A DNA stretch of 64,000 nt from NCBI RefSeq assembly GCF_011058165.1, contig NZ_JAALEG010000003.1, positions 98,748 to 162,747 of the forward strand, given 5' to 3'. A model generated the notes under the pieces. The model saw only the letters and a program-made list of their open reading frames with translations. It had not been told where the DNA came from and made no database searches. The stretch comes from Rhodococcus aetherivorans. GTDB lineage: Bacteria > Actinomycetota > Actinomycetes > Mycobacteriales > Mycobacteriaceae. Position 1 is the first letter of the stretch. Every line of letters starts with the position of its first letter. The position numbers and the translations under genes were made by a program. Positions 19,086 through 30,360 of this stretch are shown in pieces.

Positions 19086-20858
19086 TCAGCCCGGCAGGAC
19101 GGGGACCGCCTGCAGCCCGGTCAGGCCGGGTACCTCGCGCCAGTACCGGTCGCCGGCCGGATCGGCGTTGTTCAGCTGGAACACCGCCCGCGAGTCGGCC
19201 ACGAACTCCGAGGTCGTCGACGCCTCGACGGCGACCACGGGCGGGGTGAGGTTCCGGCTCGGCAGGGCGTCCATGCGGGAGCCGTCCACCGCGACCTGCA
19301 CGACGGGCACGTCGGAGGCGGACCGTGCCACCACCACGGTGTCCGGGGTGCTCCAGTCCAGCGACAACGCCGGGCTGCCGAGGCCGATGGCGATCTCCCG
19401 CGGCGTCGTGAGCGAGAACTCGCCGTTCGACTTCTGCACGACCACCGCGACGTACACGCGGCCGTCCACGATCATCGCCGCGCGCACGCCGTCGCGGGAA
19501 AGCCGCAGATCGCTGATCACGTTGCCCACGGCCCGCACGGAGCCGGCGTCGACGGGGAGGACGGTGACCCGGCCGGTGCCCGGCTCGCGCACCACGCGCA
19601 CCACGTTCGTGCCGTTGACCACGGCCCACACGGAGTTGTCGTCGAGCGCCCACGTCGGCCGCGTGATCGATTCGCCCTGCAGGGCACGTGCCGCCGTCCC
19701 GTCGCGGTAGGGGCCGATCAGCAGCTCGGCGGTGGCTTCGGGGGCGGGACGCCCGGTGTCGGCGACGGCGGCCGCGAGCTCGCCGTCGTGCGACAGCGCG
19801 ACCGAGCGCAGGTTCGTCGCGGCGCCGAAGGCCCCGGGCACCGGAGTCACCCCGGTCTCGGCGACACTGACCAGCCCGCCGCCCCGCAGGGCGTGGAGGC
19901 CGATGGTGGCGCTCGAGGTGGCCAGCGGGTTCATCGACGCCACGTCCGCGGTGGTCCAGCCGTTCGGGAACCGCTCGTCCAGCGGCTGACCGTCCGCGAG
20001 CAGCACGTAGGGCCCGGTGATCTCGGCGTTGGCGAGGGTCCAGATCACCTGTGCCGCCAGCATCTCGCGGCTCTCCTTGCCCAGGGGCTTCAACCCCAGG
20101 AAGTCGATCCGGACGCCCCCGAGACCGACACCGACCTGGGTCGTGCGGCCGTCGGCCTTGGTGATCGGCCCCCGCACGGACACCCCGGAGCCGAGTTCCG
20201 TGCGCACGGCCGGTGCCAGGGCCGCCTTCGGGCCCTCGATGAGCAGGTCGATCAGCTGTGCCGCGGTCTGGTCCTGGGTCGCGGCGATCCAGCGGGGGTC
20301 GGGCACGACCGTGCGCCCGGACGGGTCGACGAAGTACAGCGAGCGTCGCTGGTAGCCGTTGAGGAACTGCGGGCGGTCCATGACGACGCCCGGTCCCATC
20401 TCGTCGATGCGCCACTCGCCGCCCGTGAGCACGAGCGTGATCCTGGTTTCGAACGGTCCCTCGTCGGCGCGGTAGACCCCGCCCTCCTCCAGGTGCCCGA
20501 CCCGGTTGGCGCGGATGACGTACGTCGCGCGCTCGGCGCTGCGCGACTCCGGCAGCACGTCGACCTTGTCCACGATCGTCGCGCTGGCGGCGTCGTCCCA
20601 CCCGGCCGACATGTCGGCGGTGAGGAACTGCCGGGCCGCGAGGTGGCGGTTCGCCGGGTCGGTGCTGGCGCGCAGGAAGTCGCGCAGGAGCAGGTCCGGT
20701 TCCCGGCCCGGTGCCGGCGGGGGGACCGAGGTGGTGGTGGGCTCACGGGCGATGGTGCCGACCGCCTGCGGCGACGACGAGTCCGGCAGGCTGGCACACC
20801 CCGACACGGCGACGGTCAGGCCGAGCATCGCCGTGAGGATCGTCTTCGTGCCCCTCAT
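19086..20858 (-). CDS. lpqB: LpqB, lipoprotein partner of the MtrAB system
   Basis: The 590-residue lipoprotein modulates the sensor MtrB from outside the membrane. The signal peptide ends in a lipobox with VAVSGC, acylated Cys21. A Pro/Thr-rich spacer is followed by a GerMN-like region (about 190-320) and a C-terminal beta-propeller-like domain. The ATG start overlaps the mtrB stop by four bases (ATGA). The order mtrA-mtrB-lpqB is conserved in actinobacteria and fits coordinated envelope and division control. Confidence 0.96.
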   Translation of the reverse strand: MRGTKTILTAMLGLTVAVSGCASLPDSSSPQAVGTIAREPTTTSVPPPAPGREPDLLLRDFLRASTDPANRHLAARQFLTADMSAGWDDAASATIVDKVDVLPESRSAERATYVIRANRVGHLEEGGVYRADEGPFETRITLVLTGGEWRIDEMGPGVVMDRPQFLNGYQRRSLYFVDPSGRTVVPDPRWIAATQDQTAAQLIDLLIEGPKAALAPAVRTELGSGVSVRGPITKADGRTTQVGVGLGGVRIDFLGLKPLGKESREMLAAQVIWTLANAEITGPYVLLADGQPLDERFPNGWTTADVASMNPLATSSATIGLHALRGGGLVSVAETGVTPVPGAFGAATNLRSVALSHDGELAAAVADTGRPAPEATAELLIGPYRDGTAARALQGESITRPTWALDDNSVWAVVNGTNVVRVVREPGTGRVTVLPVDAGSVRAVGNVISDLRLSRDGVRAAMIVDGRVYVAVVVQKSNGEFSLTTPREIAIGLGSPALSLDWSTPDTVVVARSASDVPVVQVAVDGSRMDALPSRNLTPPVVAVEASTTSEFVADSRAVFQLNNADPAGDRYWREVPGLTGLQAVPVLPG

Positions 20859-22597
20859 GTGGCGGCTCCCTCGGGCGGGACCGGCACGTGCGCCGAATCC
20901 GCGGCCGTCCCGGCGTCGTCGCCGGTCCCGGCATCCGCCGACTCCGCCTCGGCCGGCGCGGCCGCTCCCGGCAGCGGGCGGCCCTGGACCGCACGGACCG
21001 TGCTGGGAACGAGCGGCAGCGGACTGCGGCCGACCTTGCGTCCCCGTTCCCGCGGGAGGGTCAGCCGGAAGCAGGACCCCTGGCCGGGCTCGCCCCACGC
21101 CTCGAGCTTGCCGTTGTGGAGGTTGGCGTCCTCGACGCTGATCGCCAGGCCGAGACCGGTTCCGCCGGACCGCCGGACCCGCGACGGGTCCGAGCGCCAG
21201 AACCGGTTGAAGACGAGTTTCTCCTCGCCCGGACGCAGGCCGACGCCCTGGTCCCGGACGATGAAGGCGGCGGCGTTGTCGTCGGCGCGCAGGCGCAACA
21301 GGATGGGTTTTCCCTCCCCGTGGTCGATGGCGTTGGCGAGCAGGTTCCGCAGGATGCGCTCGACGCGGCGCGGATCCACCTCGGCGGTAACGGGTTCGCC
21401 GGGCAGGTCGACGATCAGCTCGGTCCCGCTCTCGCGGGCGAGGTGCCGGACGGTGGACACCGCGGCACGGGCGCACATCCGCAGGTCGAGCTGCTCGGCC
21501 GCGAGCTCGGCGACGCCGGCGTCGTGACGGCTGATCTCGAGCAGATCACCCAGCAGGCTCTCGAACCGGTCGAGCTCGGTGACGAGCAGCTCCGAGGCCC
21601 GCTTCAGGGACGGGTCGAGTTCGTCGCTGCCGTCGTGGATCAGGTCGGCGGCCATCCGCACCGTCGTCAGCGGAGTCCGCAGCTCGTGACTGACGTCCGA
21701 GGTGAACCGCTTCTGCAGGTTGCCGAACTCCTCGAGCTGCGTGATCTGCCGCGACAGGCTTTCGGCCATCTCGTTGAAGGACATGGCCAGGCGCGCCATG
21801 TCGTCCTCACCGCGCACCGGCATGCGTTCCTTGAGCCGGCCGTCGGCGAACCGGACCGCGATGCGCGACGCCGAGCGGATCGGCAGCACGACCTGGCGCG
21901 CGACGATCATCGAGATCGCGGCGAGCAGCACGCCGGCGCCGACGAGCAGCGTGCCCCGCACCAGCGACAGCGTGTTCTCCTCGCCCGCCAGCGGGAACAC
22001 CAGGTACAGCTCGAGGGTGGAGATGTCCGACGCCGTCGGGGTGCCCACGATCAGGGCCGGGCCGGAGTAACCGTCCGGATCCGACACGGTCGCGAACTGG
22101 TAGGAGATCTGGCCCTTCTGCACGAAGGCGCGCAGGTTCTCGGGGATCTGGTCGGCAGGACCGCTCGACGTCGGGGCGCGCGGTCCGTCGCCCGGCACGA
22201 TCAGCACCGGGTCGAAGGTGCCCGCGACGCCGGTGTCCTGGCCGGCGTCGCTGCCGCGGTTGGTCAATGCCGCGGCGGCCCCGTCGAGCCGTACCTGCAG
22301 CGAACCGGAGTCGTCGGCGCCGGCGAGCTGGCCCTCGACGAGTGCGCGGGAGCGCTCGACCTCCTCGGTGGCGGCGTTGATCTTCACCTCGAGCAGCCGC
22401 TCGGTGATCTGGCTGGTGAGCACGACACCGAGGACGAGCATCACGATCAGCGACAGCGACAGGGTCGAGACCACGACCCGGAGCTGCAACGATCGCCGCC
22501 ACGTGTGGGCGAGCCGGTTGCTCACCGCACGTGACCACCTCAGCAGCGGCAGGGTCCTCCTCGTGATCCGCCGCCGCAGTCGGTACCCACCGATCAC
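20855..22597 (-). CDS. mtrB: MtrB, sensor histidine kinase
   Basis: The 580-residue membrane kinase phosphorylates MtrA. Two membrane segments (about residues 40-62 and 213-235) enclose an extracellular domain of about 150 residues. A HAMP domain follows, then the H-box [13 protein letters not shown] with His304, the N-box [16 protein letters not shown] and the G-boxes [11 protein letters not shown] and GGTGLGLAI. The C-terminal 50 residues are Pro/Ala-rich. The GTG at 22597 overlaps the mtrA stop by four bases. MtrB acts at septa in relatives. Confidence 0.96.
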   Translation of the reverse strand: MIGGYRLRRRITRRTLPLLRWSRAVSNRLAHTWRRSLQLRVVVSTLSLSLIVMLVLGVVLTSQITERLLEVKINAATEEVERSRALVEGQLAGADDSGSLQVRLDGAAAALTNRGSDAGQDTGVAGTFDPVLIVPGDGPRAPTSSGPADQIPENLRAFVQKGQISYQFATVSDPDGYSGPALIVGTPTASDISTLELYLVFPLAGEENTLSLVRGTLLVGAGVLLAAISMIVARQVVLPIRSASRIAVRFADGRLKERMPVRGEDDMARLAMSFNEMAESLSRQITQLEEFGNLQKRFTSDVSHELRTPLTTVRMAADLIHDGSDELDPSLKRASELLVTELDRFESLLGDLLEISRHDAGVAELAAEQLDLRMCARAAVSTVRHLARESGTELIVDLPGEPVTAEVDPRRVERILRNLLANAIDHGEGKPILLRLRADDNAAAFIVRDQGVGLRPGEEKLVFNRFWRSDPSRVRRSGGTGLGLAISVEDANLHNGKLEAWGEPGQGSCFRLTLPRERGRKVGRSPLPLVPSTVRAVQGRPLPGAAAPAEAESADAGTGDDAGTAADSAHVPVPPEGAAT

Positions 22598-23271
22598 GGC
22601 GGTCCGGCCTTGTAGCCGACGCCACGCACCGTCAGCACCACCTCGGGATTCTCGGGATCCTTCTCGACCTTCGCGCGCAACCGCTGCACATGGACGTTCA
22701 CCAAGCGGGTGTCGGCCGCGTGCCGGTAGCCCCAGACCTGCTCGAGCAGCACCTCACGGGTGAACACCTGCCGCGGCTTGCGCGCGAGCGCCACCAGCAG
22801 ATCGAACTCGAGCGGCGTGAGAGAGATCAGTTCGTCCCCACGGCTGACCTTGTGGGCGGGAACGTCGATGGCGATGTCGCCGATGGAGAGCACCTCGGCC
22901 GGTTCCTGCTCGGTGCGACGCAGCCGCGCCCGGACCCGGGCCACGAGTTCCTTGGGCTTGAACGGCTTGACGATGTAGTCGTCGGCGCCGGATTCGAGCC
23001 CGAGCACCACGTCCACAGTGTCCGACTTGGCGGTGAGCATCACGATGGGCACGCCCGAGTCGGCCCGCAGCACCCGGCACACGTCGATGCCGTTCATGCC
23101 CGGGAGCATGAGGTCGAGCAGGACGAGGTCGGGCCGAATCTCTCGGACCGCGTTCAGCGCCTGCGAACCGTCACCCACCACGTACGGCTCGAATCCCTCG
23201 CCCCGCAGGACGATCGTGAGCATCTCGGCGAGCGCGGTGTCGTCGTCGACAACCAGAATCCTCGGCTTCAT
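22594..23271 (-). CDS. mtrA: MtrA, OmpR-family response regulator
   Basis: The 225-residue regulator controls cell-division, wall-remodelling and replication-linked genes in mycobacteria. The receiver domain has the acidic pocket at D9-D11, the phospho-acceptor Asp53 in [11 protein letters not shown] and Lys in MLTAKSD. The C-terminal winged helix ends [20 protein letters not shown] with RGVGYKAG. Identity to the mycobacterial protein is very high. It begins 5 bases after the tmk stop and overlaps mtrB, so tmk-mtrA-mtrB-lpqB form one operon. Confidence 0.97.
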   Translation of the reverse strand: MKPRILVVDDDTALAEMLTIVLRGEGFEPYVVGDGSQALNAVREIRPDLVLLDLMLPGMNGIDVCRVLRADSGVPIVMLTAKSDTVDVVLGLESGADDYIVKPFKPKELVARVRARLRRTEQEPAEVLSIGDIAIDVPAHKVSRGDELISLTPLEFDLLVALARKPRQVFTREVLLEQVWGYRHAADTRLVNVHVQRLRAKVEKDPENPEVVLTVRGVGYKAGPP

Positions 23272-23276
23272 GGCTT

Positions 23277-23942
23277 CTATCGTGTCACTCCTCGACCGTG
23301 GTGAAGCTGATTTGAGATCTCGGCGGCGAGTTGTCGCGGATCGGCGTCGGGTCCGGCAACCCGCCACGGCGACATCCACTGTCGGCGTGCGAGGTCGTCG
23401 TACACCTGCCCGGTCCGGGCCTGCAGACCCGAGTCCCGTTCGTACGCGTCCCGATCGCGGGCCGTGTCGGCAGCGGCGCGACTGCGGGCCCGCTGCGCAG
23501 CCAGTTCCACGGGCACCCGCAGCAGCAACTGCAGATCCGGTACGGGCAGCGCGAACCGATCGAACTCGAGCTCGCGGACCCATTCCACCGACGGCCCCGA
23601 GCCGTCCTCGTGGTGCCGCGCGGCGGTGTAGGCGGCGTTGGACGCGACATACCGGTCGAGCAGCACGATGTCGTTGTCCGCCAGGAGCTTCCGCAACTCG
23701 TCGGCGGCGTCGCGCCGATCGAGGGCCCACAGCAGGGCCATCGCCTCGATGCTCGAGGCCGCGTCACCGTGCCGGCCCCGCAGGGCCTCGGCACCGAGGT
23801 CGGCGTGCACCGACACGCCGTAGCGCGGAAACGCGAGCGTCGCGACGACGAATCCCGCAGCGCGCCAAGCCTCGACGAGGCCCGCGGACAGTGTCCGCTT
23901 GCCGGCCCCGTCGAGCCCCTCCACGACGATCAACGCGCCCAT
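23277..23942 (-). CDS. tmk: Thymidylate kinase
   Basis: The 221-residue enzyme phosphorylates dTMP to dTDP. The P-loop is GLDGAGKRT, the TMP-binding DR motif is LLDRYVASNAAY, and the lid region has RARSRAAADTARDRD. The ATG at 23942 starts MGALIVVEGLDG. It is located between ahcY and mtrA, as Rv3247c is in M. tuberculosis. It probably heads the mtrAB operon with ahcY upstream by 31 bases. Confidence 0.95.
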   Translation of the reverse strand: MGALIVVEGLDGAGKRTLSAGLVEAWRAAGFVVATLAFPRYGVSVHADLGAEALRGRHGDAASSIEAMALLWALDRRDAADELRKLLADNDIVLLDRYVASNAAYTAARHHEDGSGPSVEWVRELEFDRFALPVPDLQLLLRVPVELAAQRARSRAAADTARDRDAYERDSGLQARTGQVYDDLARRQWMSPWRVAGPDADPRQLAAEISNQLHHGRGVTR

Positions 23943-23973
23943 CGGCGGTGTCCTGCGATCCTCGCTACCGTGC

Positions 23974-25461
<1,488 letters not shown>

Positions 25462-25519
25462 GTGAGAATGCCTCTCCTGTTGTCAGTCGGTTCTGCCAAC
25501 AGGCTATACAACTCGCTGC

Positions 25520-26182
25520 TCAGTCGTGCCGGGCGGAGCGATCGATGAACGGCCCGAGCAGCTCCGCCAGGTCCGCGGCGACGTCCCGGTCGGACTCGGG
25601 CGGCATGGAGATGTAGCTCATCGCGATGCGCACGATCGCGCGGCCGAGGATGCCCGCATCCGACGCGGACGCCTGGACCCAGCTGCGCTGGAAGGTTTCC
25701 GACAGCCGGGCGGAGGCCCGCTCGATGAGCGGCGCCGAATCGGTGGTGATCAACCGCAACAGGTCGGGCTTGGCCTCGCCGCGCAGCAGCGACTGGATCA
25801 GCGGGTCGGCGCTGCTCTCGACGAAGAACGACGTGAATCCCTCGACGAGGGCGTCGCGCGCCTGCCCCACATGGCTGTAGATCGCGTCGTCGACGGCGTC
25901 GACGAACTGATCGACCAGGCGCAGGGCATACGCCTGGGCCAGGCCCTGCCGCGAGGCGAACTCGTTGTAGAGCGTCTGCCGGCTCACACCGGCGCCCCGG
26001 GCGACGTCCGTCATGGTGACGGCGGACCAGTCGCGGGCGGTGAGCAGGTCCCGCATGGCATCGAGCACCGAGTTGCGCAGCAGCATCCGGCTGGCCTCGT
26101 GGAACGGTACGCGTTGCCGGTCCTCGGGTTCCCCGGCTCGCGGGGGCTCCCCGGCGGGGGACGATTCGTGCACGATCGACAT
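25520..26182 (-). CDS. TetR-family regulator, AlkX/AlkU type (Rv3249c-like)
   Basis: The 220-residue regulator has a TetR N-terminal domain with the helix-turn-helix VTMTDVARGAGVSRQTLYNEF (about residues 55-76) and an all-helical ligand domain. It sits upstream of ahcY, as Rv3249c does. In M. tuberculosis and many Rhodococcus strains this regulator closes an alkB-rubA-rubB alkane hydroxylase operon, but none of those genes is present here and an amino acid permease follows directly. The regulator may now control only itself or distant genes. The ATG at 26182 is the first in frame. Assignment by synteny and family. Confidence 0.87.
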   Translation of the reverse strand: MSIVHESSPAGEPPRAGEPEDRQRVPFHEASRMLLRNSVLDAMRDLLTARDWSAVTMTDVARGAGVSRQTLYNEFASRQGLAQAYALRLVDQFVDAVDDAIYSHVGQARDALVEGFTSFFVESSADPLIQSLLRGEAKPDLLRLITTDSAPLIERASARLSETFQRSWVQASASDAGILGRAIVRIAMSYISMPPESDRDVAADLAELLGPFIDRSARHD

Positions 26183-26228
26183 GCCGCGACGTTTTCACGC
26201 GGCGCGGGTCCCGTCAACACGAATGGAG

Positions 26229-27713
26229 CTAGCGGCGCGGCGCCGCCGGTTCCGCCAGTACCGAGTGCCGGCGACTGTAGGTGAAGTAGACGACCACGCC
26301 GATCACCATCCACACCACGAACCGCAACCACGTCTCCACCGACAGGTTGGCCATCAGCCACACGCACGCGAGTACCGCGAGAATCGGCACGAGCGGCACC
26401 GCGGGCACCCGGAATCCGCGCTCGAGATCCGGACGGGTCCGGCGCAGCACGATCACCCCGATCGAAACCAGGACGAACGCGAAGAGCGTCCCGATGTTGA
26501 CCATCTCCTCGAGGGTGCCGAGCGGAATGAGGCCGGCGAGGACGGCAACCACGACCGTCACCAGCACGGTCGTCCGCACCGGGGTACCGTGCCGGCCGGT
26601 GTGCGACAACCGTCGCGGGACGAGGCCGTCGCGTGCCATCGCGAACAGCACCCGGGTCTGGCCCAGCATCAGGACCATCACGACGGTGGTCAGGCCGGCG
26701 AGGGCACCGACCGAGATGAGGTTCTTGGCCCAGTCCATCCCGTTCAGCGCGAACGCCGTCGCGAGCGTCGACTCGTCTCCGGCCAGTTCCTTGTAGTTCA
26801 CCATCCCGGTGAGGACGAGGCTCACCGCCACGTACAGCACGGTGACGATCGCGAGGGAGCCCAGGATCCCGATGGGCACGGCCCGCTGGGGATGCCGCGT
26901 CTCCTCCGCGGTGGTGGCGACCACGTCGAACCCGATGAATGCGAAGAACACCAGGCTCGCCGCGGCGAGCAGGCCGTACCACCCGAACGTGCTGCCCCCG
27001 GCCCCGGTGAGGAACGAGAACAGCGACTGCCGCAGGCCCTCACCGGTCGAGGCAGATTCCGACGGCGGGACGTACGGGGTGTAGTTGTCGGTGTCGATGT
27101 AGAAGACGCCGAGCGCGACAACGAACAGGACGACGGCGATCTTGATCGAGGTGATCACCAGCGACACGCGCGAGGAGAGCTTCGTGCCTGTGGCTACGAG
27201 TACGCCGATCACCACGACGATCAGGATCGCACCCCAGTCCACCTTCACGGGCCCGAGAGAAGCCACCGGCGACAGGCCGCCGAGCACCTCGCCGAGATAC
27301 AGCGACCAGCCCTTGCCGACCACGGCGGCGGCGAGAGCGAACTCGAGGATGAGGTCCCAGCCGATGATCCATGCGACGAACTCGCCGAACGTCGCGAAGG
27401 AGAAGGTGTAGGCGCTCCCGGCGACGGGCACGGTCGACGCGAACTCGGCGTAGCACAGCGCCGCGAGCGCGCAGGCCACAGCCGCGAGCACGAACGCGAG
27501 GGACACGGACGGGCCGGCGACGTTCCCGGCCGTCCGGGCCGTGAGGGTGAAGATGCCGGCGCCGATGACGACGGCCACGCCGAACACGATCAGGTCCCAC
27601 GCTGTGAGGTCCTTGCGCAGACGGGAATCCGGTTCGTCGGTGTCGAGGATGGATCGCTCCACCGACTTGGTCCGGAACAGTCCGCTGCGGGATACGCCGC
27701 CGGTCTCGGTCAT
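26229..27713 (-). CDS. APC-superfamily amino acid permease
   Basis: This 494-residue transporter has about 12 to 13 hydrophobic segments. The first holds the APC unwound helix motif VIGAGIFTLTA, which binds the amino group of substrates. The cytosolic N-terminus is about 38 residues. It resembles cationic amino acid transporters such as Rv3253c, which lies at the same place. AGGGGAG about 8 bases before the ATG is the ribosome binding site. The 208 bases upstream show no clear feature. Substrate is not determined by sequence. Confidence 0.9.
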   Translation of the reverse strand: MTETGGVSRSGLFRTKSVERSILDTDEPDSRLRKDLTAWDLIVFGVAVVIGAGIFTLTARTAGNVAGPSVSLAFVLAAVACALAALCYAEFASTVPVAGSAYTFSFATFGEFVAWIIGWDLILEFALAAAVVGKGWSLYLGEVLGGLSPVASLGPVKVDWGAILIVVVIGVLVATGTKLSSRVSLVITSIKIAVVLFVVALGVFYIDTDNYTPYVPPSESASTGEGLRQSLFSFLTGAGGSTFGWYGLLAAASLVFFAFIGFDVVATTAEETRHPQRAVPIGILGSLAIVTVLYVAVSLVLTGMVNYKELAGDESTLATAFALNGMDWAKNLISVGALAGLTTVVMVLMLGQTRVLFAMARDGLVPRRLSHTGRHGTPVRTTVLVTVVVAVLAGLIPLGTLEEMVNIGTLFAFVLVSIGVIVLRRTRPDLERGFRVPAVPLVPILAVLACVWLMANLSVETWLRFVVWMVIGVVVYFTYSRRHSVLAEPAAPRR

Positions 27714-27921
27714 CGGGCACTCCCCTTTCTCCGGAGCGGAAGTACCCGGAGTGGCGCCCTCCCAAGCCTAAGCCACAGGGGTACGGAACAGGTCGGGCTC
27801 GAGGTGGATCAGCCGAACGGCGGGGACGACGGCCCCGACCCGGGCATCGGGTCGTCGATCGCGGACAACGAGCCGAGGGAGAACAGCACCCCCTCATCGA
27901 TCGGAAACGAGCGTGTTTCTG

Positions 27922-29193
27922 CTAGTCGACGGGAGCGCCGGTGTCCGCCAACCGCGCGCGGAACAGTTGCGCCGGCTCGCCGGCCGCCCGCACCGTGACG
28001 GCCGGGTCGGAGGCCGACAGCCACACCGCCTGGCCGGCCGACAGCTGCAGGCTCCGCCCACCGCATTCCACCCCGGCCACCCCGGCGGTGCACAACAGGA
28101 TCTGCGGGCCGCACGGCGGCAGGGTGACGGCGTCCGGTGCGGCACCGGAGCCGGCGGCGACGTCGACGCGTGACAGCGCGAACTCCGGGGCCGGAGTCCG
28201 GTAGCGCACCTCGCCCGGCCCGGACGGCTCCGGTTCGAGGATCGGCACATCCACGGGACGGAAATCGAGCACCCGCAGCAACTCCGGCACGTCGACGTGT
28301 TTCGGCGTGAGGCCGCCGCGCAGCACGTTGTCCGAGTTGGCCATGATCTCCACGGCCATGCCGTGCAGGTACGCGTGCAGGTTCCCGGCGGCGAGGAACA
28401 GGCCCTGTCCCGGCTCGAGGGTGATCCGGTTGAGCAGTACCGCAGCGAGCACCCCCGCGTCGCCCGGGTAGAACTCGGCCAGCTGCAGCACGGTCCGCAC
28501 CTCCTCGGCGAACGAGGCCGTGCCGTTGCCGTTGTGCGTCGCCAGGTACGTCACGCAGCCGTCGAGCACCCGCGGCAGCAACGCCGACAGCACCGACTGC
28601 GGCAGGGTGATCCAGATGGTGAACAGCGCCCGCAGGCCGTCCGAGTCGGGCTGCCCGGCGAGCAACCCGATGTACGGGTCGAGCTCGGGAACCTCGAGGG
28701 CGCCGAGCAGCTCGACGGTGCGGTGCGGATCCCGGAAACCGGCGAGCGCCTCGAAGCGGGTGAGCGCGACGACGAGTTCGGGCTTGTGGCTCGCATCGCG
28801 GTAGTTCCGCACCGGCGACTCGAGGGGCAGGCCCGCGGCCTCCTCCCGGGCGAAGCCCTCGGCGGCCTGTTCGGCGCTCGGATGGGCCTGCAACGACAGT
28901 GGCTCCTCGGCGGCGAGCAACTTGAGCAGGAACGGCAGCCGGGGTCCGAACCGGCTCAGTGTCGCCGGCCCCAGATGCCCGCCCGGATCGGCCTCGAGCA
29001 CGTCGAGCAGCGATGCGCTCCCGCCCGGGCTGTCGCCGTTGGCGCTCACCACGCGCGCCGGGTCCGCGGGATGCGCACCGAGCCACAGTTCCGCCTCCGG
29101 ATGTGCGGACGGCACGGTACGGCCGCACAGCGCCGCGATCGCGGTGCGCGAACCCCAGGCATACGAACGCAGCGCACCTTCGAGTCGGAGCAC
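27922..29193 (-). CDS. manA: Mannose-6-phosphate isomerase, class I
   Basis: The 423-residue zinc enzyme interconverts fructose-6-phosphate and mannose-6-phosphate, feeding GDP-mannose for mannolipids and glycans. Zinc-site sequence is visible in LSLQAHPSAEQA and HKPELVVAL, followed by the catalytic region AGNLHAYLHGMAVEIMANSDNV with the family's RGGLTPKHVDV. The GTG at 29193 shares one base with the upstream stop codon (TAG at 29193-29195), so this gene is translated right after the SIS gene. It corresponds to Rv3255c. Confidence 0.95.
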   Translation of the reverse strand: MLRLEGALRSYAWGSRTAIAALCGRTVPSAHPEAELWLGAHPADPARVVSANGDSPGGSASLLDVLEADPGGHLGPATLSRFGPRLPFLLKLLAAEEPLSLQAHPSAEQAAEGFAREEAAGLPLESPVRNYRDASHKPELVVALTRFEALAGFRDPHRTVELLGALEVPELDPYIGLLAGQPDSDGLRALFTIWITLPQSVLSALLPRVLDGCVTYLATHNGNGTASFAEEVRTVLQLAEFYPGDAGVLAAVLLNRITLEPGQGLFLAAGNLHAYLHGMAVEIMANSDNVLRGGLTPKHVDVPELLRVLDFRPVDVPILEPEPSGPGEVRYRTPAPEFALSRVDVAAGSGAAPDAVTLPPCGPQILLCTAGVAGVECGGRSLQLSAGQAVWLSASDPAVTVRAAGEPAQLFRARLADTGAPVD

Positions 29194-30278
29194 TAGCAAC
29201 CACCGACCAACCGCAGATAGGCCGCGGCCATCTCGAATCGCACGGCCAGCACCGCCACCTGCTCCGGCACCGGCGGCACCGCCTTCGCCTCGAACTCCCC
29301 CACCACCGATACCAACTCCATGTCCGGCAGCGCTGCCGCGCGCCGCTCCGCCTGCCGCCGATCCTCCTCCACGCTCAGCACGAACACCCGCGCCGGGGGT
29401 GCGGGCACCGGCCCGTCGAGCTGTTCGTCGTGGAAGAACGGATCGTAGGGTTCCCCGCTCGCCGACGGCCTCGCGATGAGCCGGTCCCGGGCGGCGAGGA
29501 CGTCCGACAACGCCGACGCCGACGCGATCACCCCGGCCACCTGCAACAGGGACTCCCCGGCGTGCCGGGCCAGCGCGGCCGTCACCGCGGAGTCGCCGGC
29601 CAGCGCCACCCGACGCGACTGGATGCGGGCCGCGAGCGCCTTCGCCGGGTTGTGGAACACCTCGCTGCCCGGCTGGTCGCGACCGGCCTCCGCGTCCGCC
29701 GAATCGGCGAGGTCGGCCAGCGGGGGAACCGCGCCCGCCGTGCGGGTGGCCTCCATCGCGACCACCACCGCGAGGAACACGGCGAGGTGCCGCAGGAGTG
29801 AGTACGCCACCGGCACCCGGATCCGCGGGGGCAGCAGCGTCGCACGGCCGGCGGTCGCCGCCCGGATCGGCCCCTCGTCCGGGGCGTCGACGACCACCTC
29901 GGCCCCGCGCCGCAGGGCCGCGGCGACCGACTCGGCGAGCTGCGGGTCGCCCGCGTCGTCGCCCGCGACGACGACGACGTCGAGCGGGCCGACCCACGGC
30001 GGCGTGACGGGGGCCGTGACCAGCGGCACAGCCGAGCGGGCCGCAAGCATCGCGACGACCAGCTCGCCCGCGCGCGCGGCGCGCGCGTCGCCGCACACGA
30101 GCACCACGCTGCGGGGGTGCAGGCCGTGCAGGCGGTCGAGGATCTGCTCGTCGACGGCCGCGGCGGTGGCCCGGATCTGGGCCCCACCGAGCGCGGCGAA
30201 CCGCAGGATCCCGTCGACGTCCGCGTCGATCAGGGCGTCCGTGTCGTCCAAGTCGAGGAACGAAGAGGGAGCCGTCAT
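29193..30278 (-). CDS. SIS-domain protein (TobH-like, Rv3256c)
   Basis: The 361-residue protein has two sugar isomerase-like halves of the SIS fold, with VVLVCGDARAARAGELVVAML in the first and SRRVALAGDSAVTAALARHAG in the second. The usual phosphosugar-isomerase catalytic residues cannot be identified with confidence. It lies between pmm and manA as in other Mycobacteriales, so a link to mannose-phosphate metabolism is likely, perhaps as a regulator or partner. A hydrophobic stretch near residue 170 (LLRHLAVFLAVVVAMEA) is probably a core helix, not a membrane anchor. Confidence 0.82.
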   Translation of the reverse strand: MTAPSSFLDLDDTDALIDADVDGILRFAALGGAQIRATAAAVDEQILDRLHGLHPRSVVLVCGDARAARAGELVVAMLAARSAVPLVTAPVTPPWVGPLDVVVVAGDDAGDPQLAESVAAALRRGAEVVVDAPDEGPIRAATAGRATLLPPRIRVPVAYSLLRHLAVFLAVVVAMEATRTAGAVPPLADLADSADAEAGRDQPGSEVFHNPAKALAARIQSRRVALAGDSAVTAALARHAGESLLQVAGVIASASALSDVLAARDRLIARPSASGEPYDPFFHDEQLDGPVPAPPARVFVLSVEEDRRQAERRAAALPDMELVSVVGEFEAKAVPPVPEQVAVLAVRFEMAAAYLRLVGGC

Positions 30279-30360
30279 GGCTGCGCCACCATCCTTCCGA
30301 CTCGAACCGTCCCGGCGCCGGGCCCCGGGAACTCGATTATCCCCGCCACGGATACTTCCG

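Noticed and set aside
18471..21527. 1018-codon open frame on the plus strand opposite comF, lpqB and mtrB
   Set aside because: Shadow caused by high GC at third positions; it crosses three real genes and has no recognisable motif.
25462..25519. SAH or SAM riboswitch upstream of ahcY
   Set aside because: Only 58 bases lie between genes and no matching stem or conserved core was seen.
27714..27921. Gene between the permease and manA
   Set aside because: Open frames there are continuations of shadows and lack a start with ribosome binding site; no hairpin or repeat was seen.
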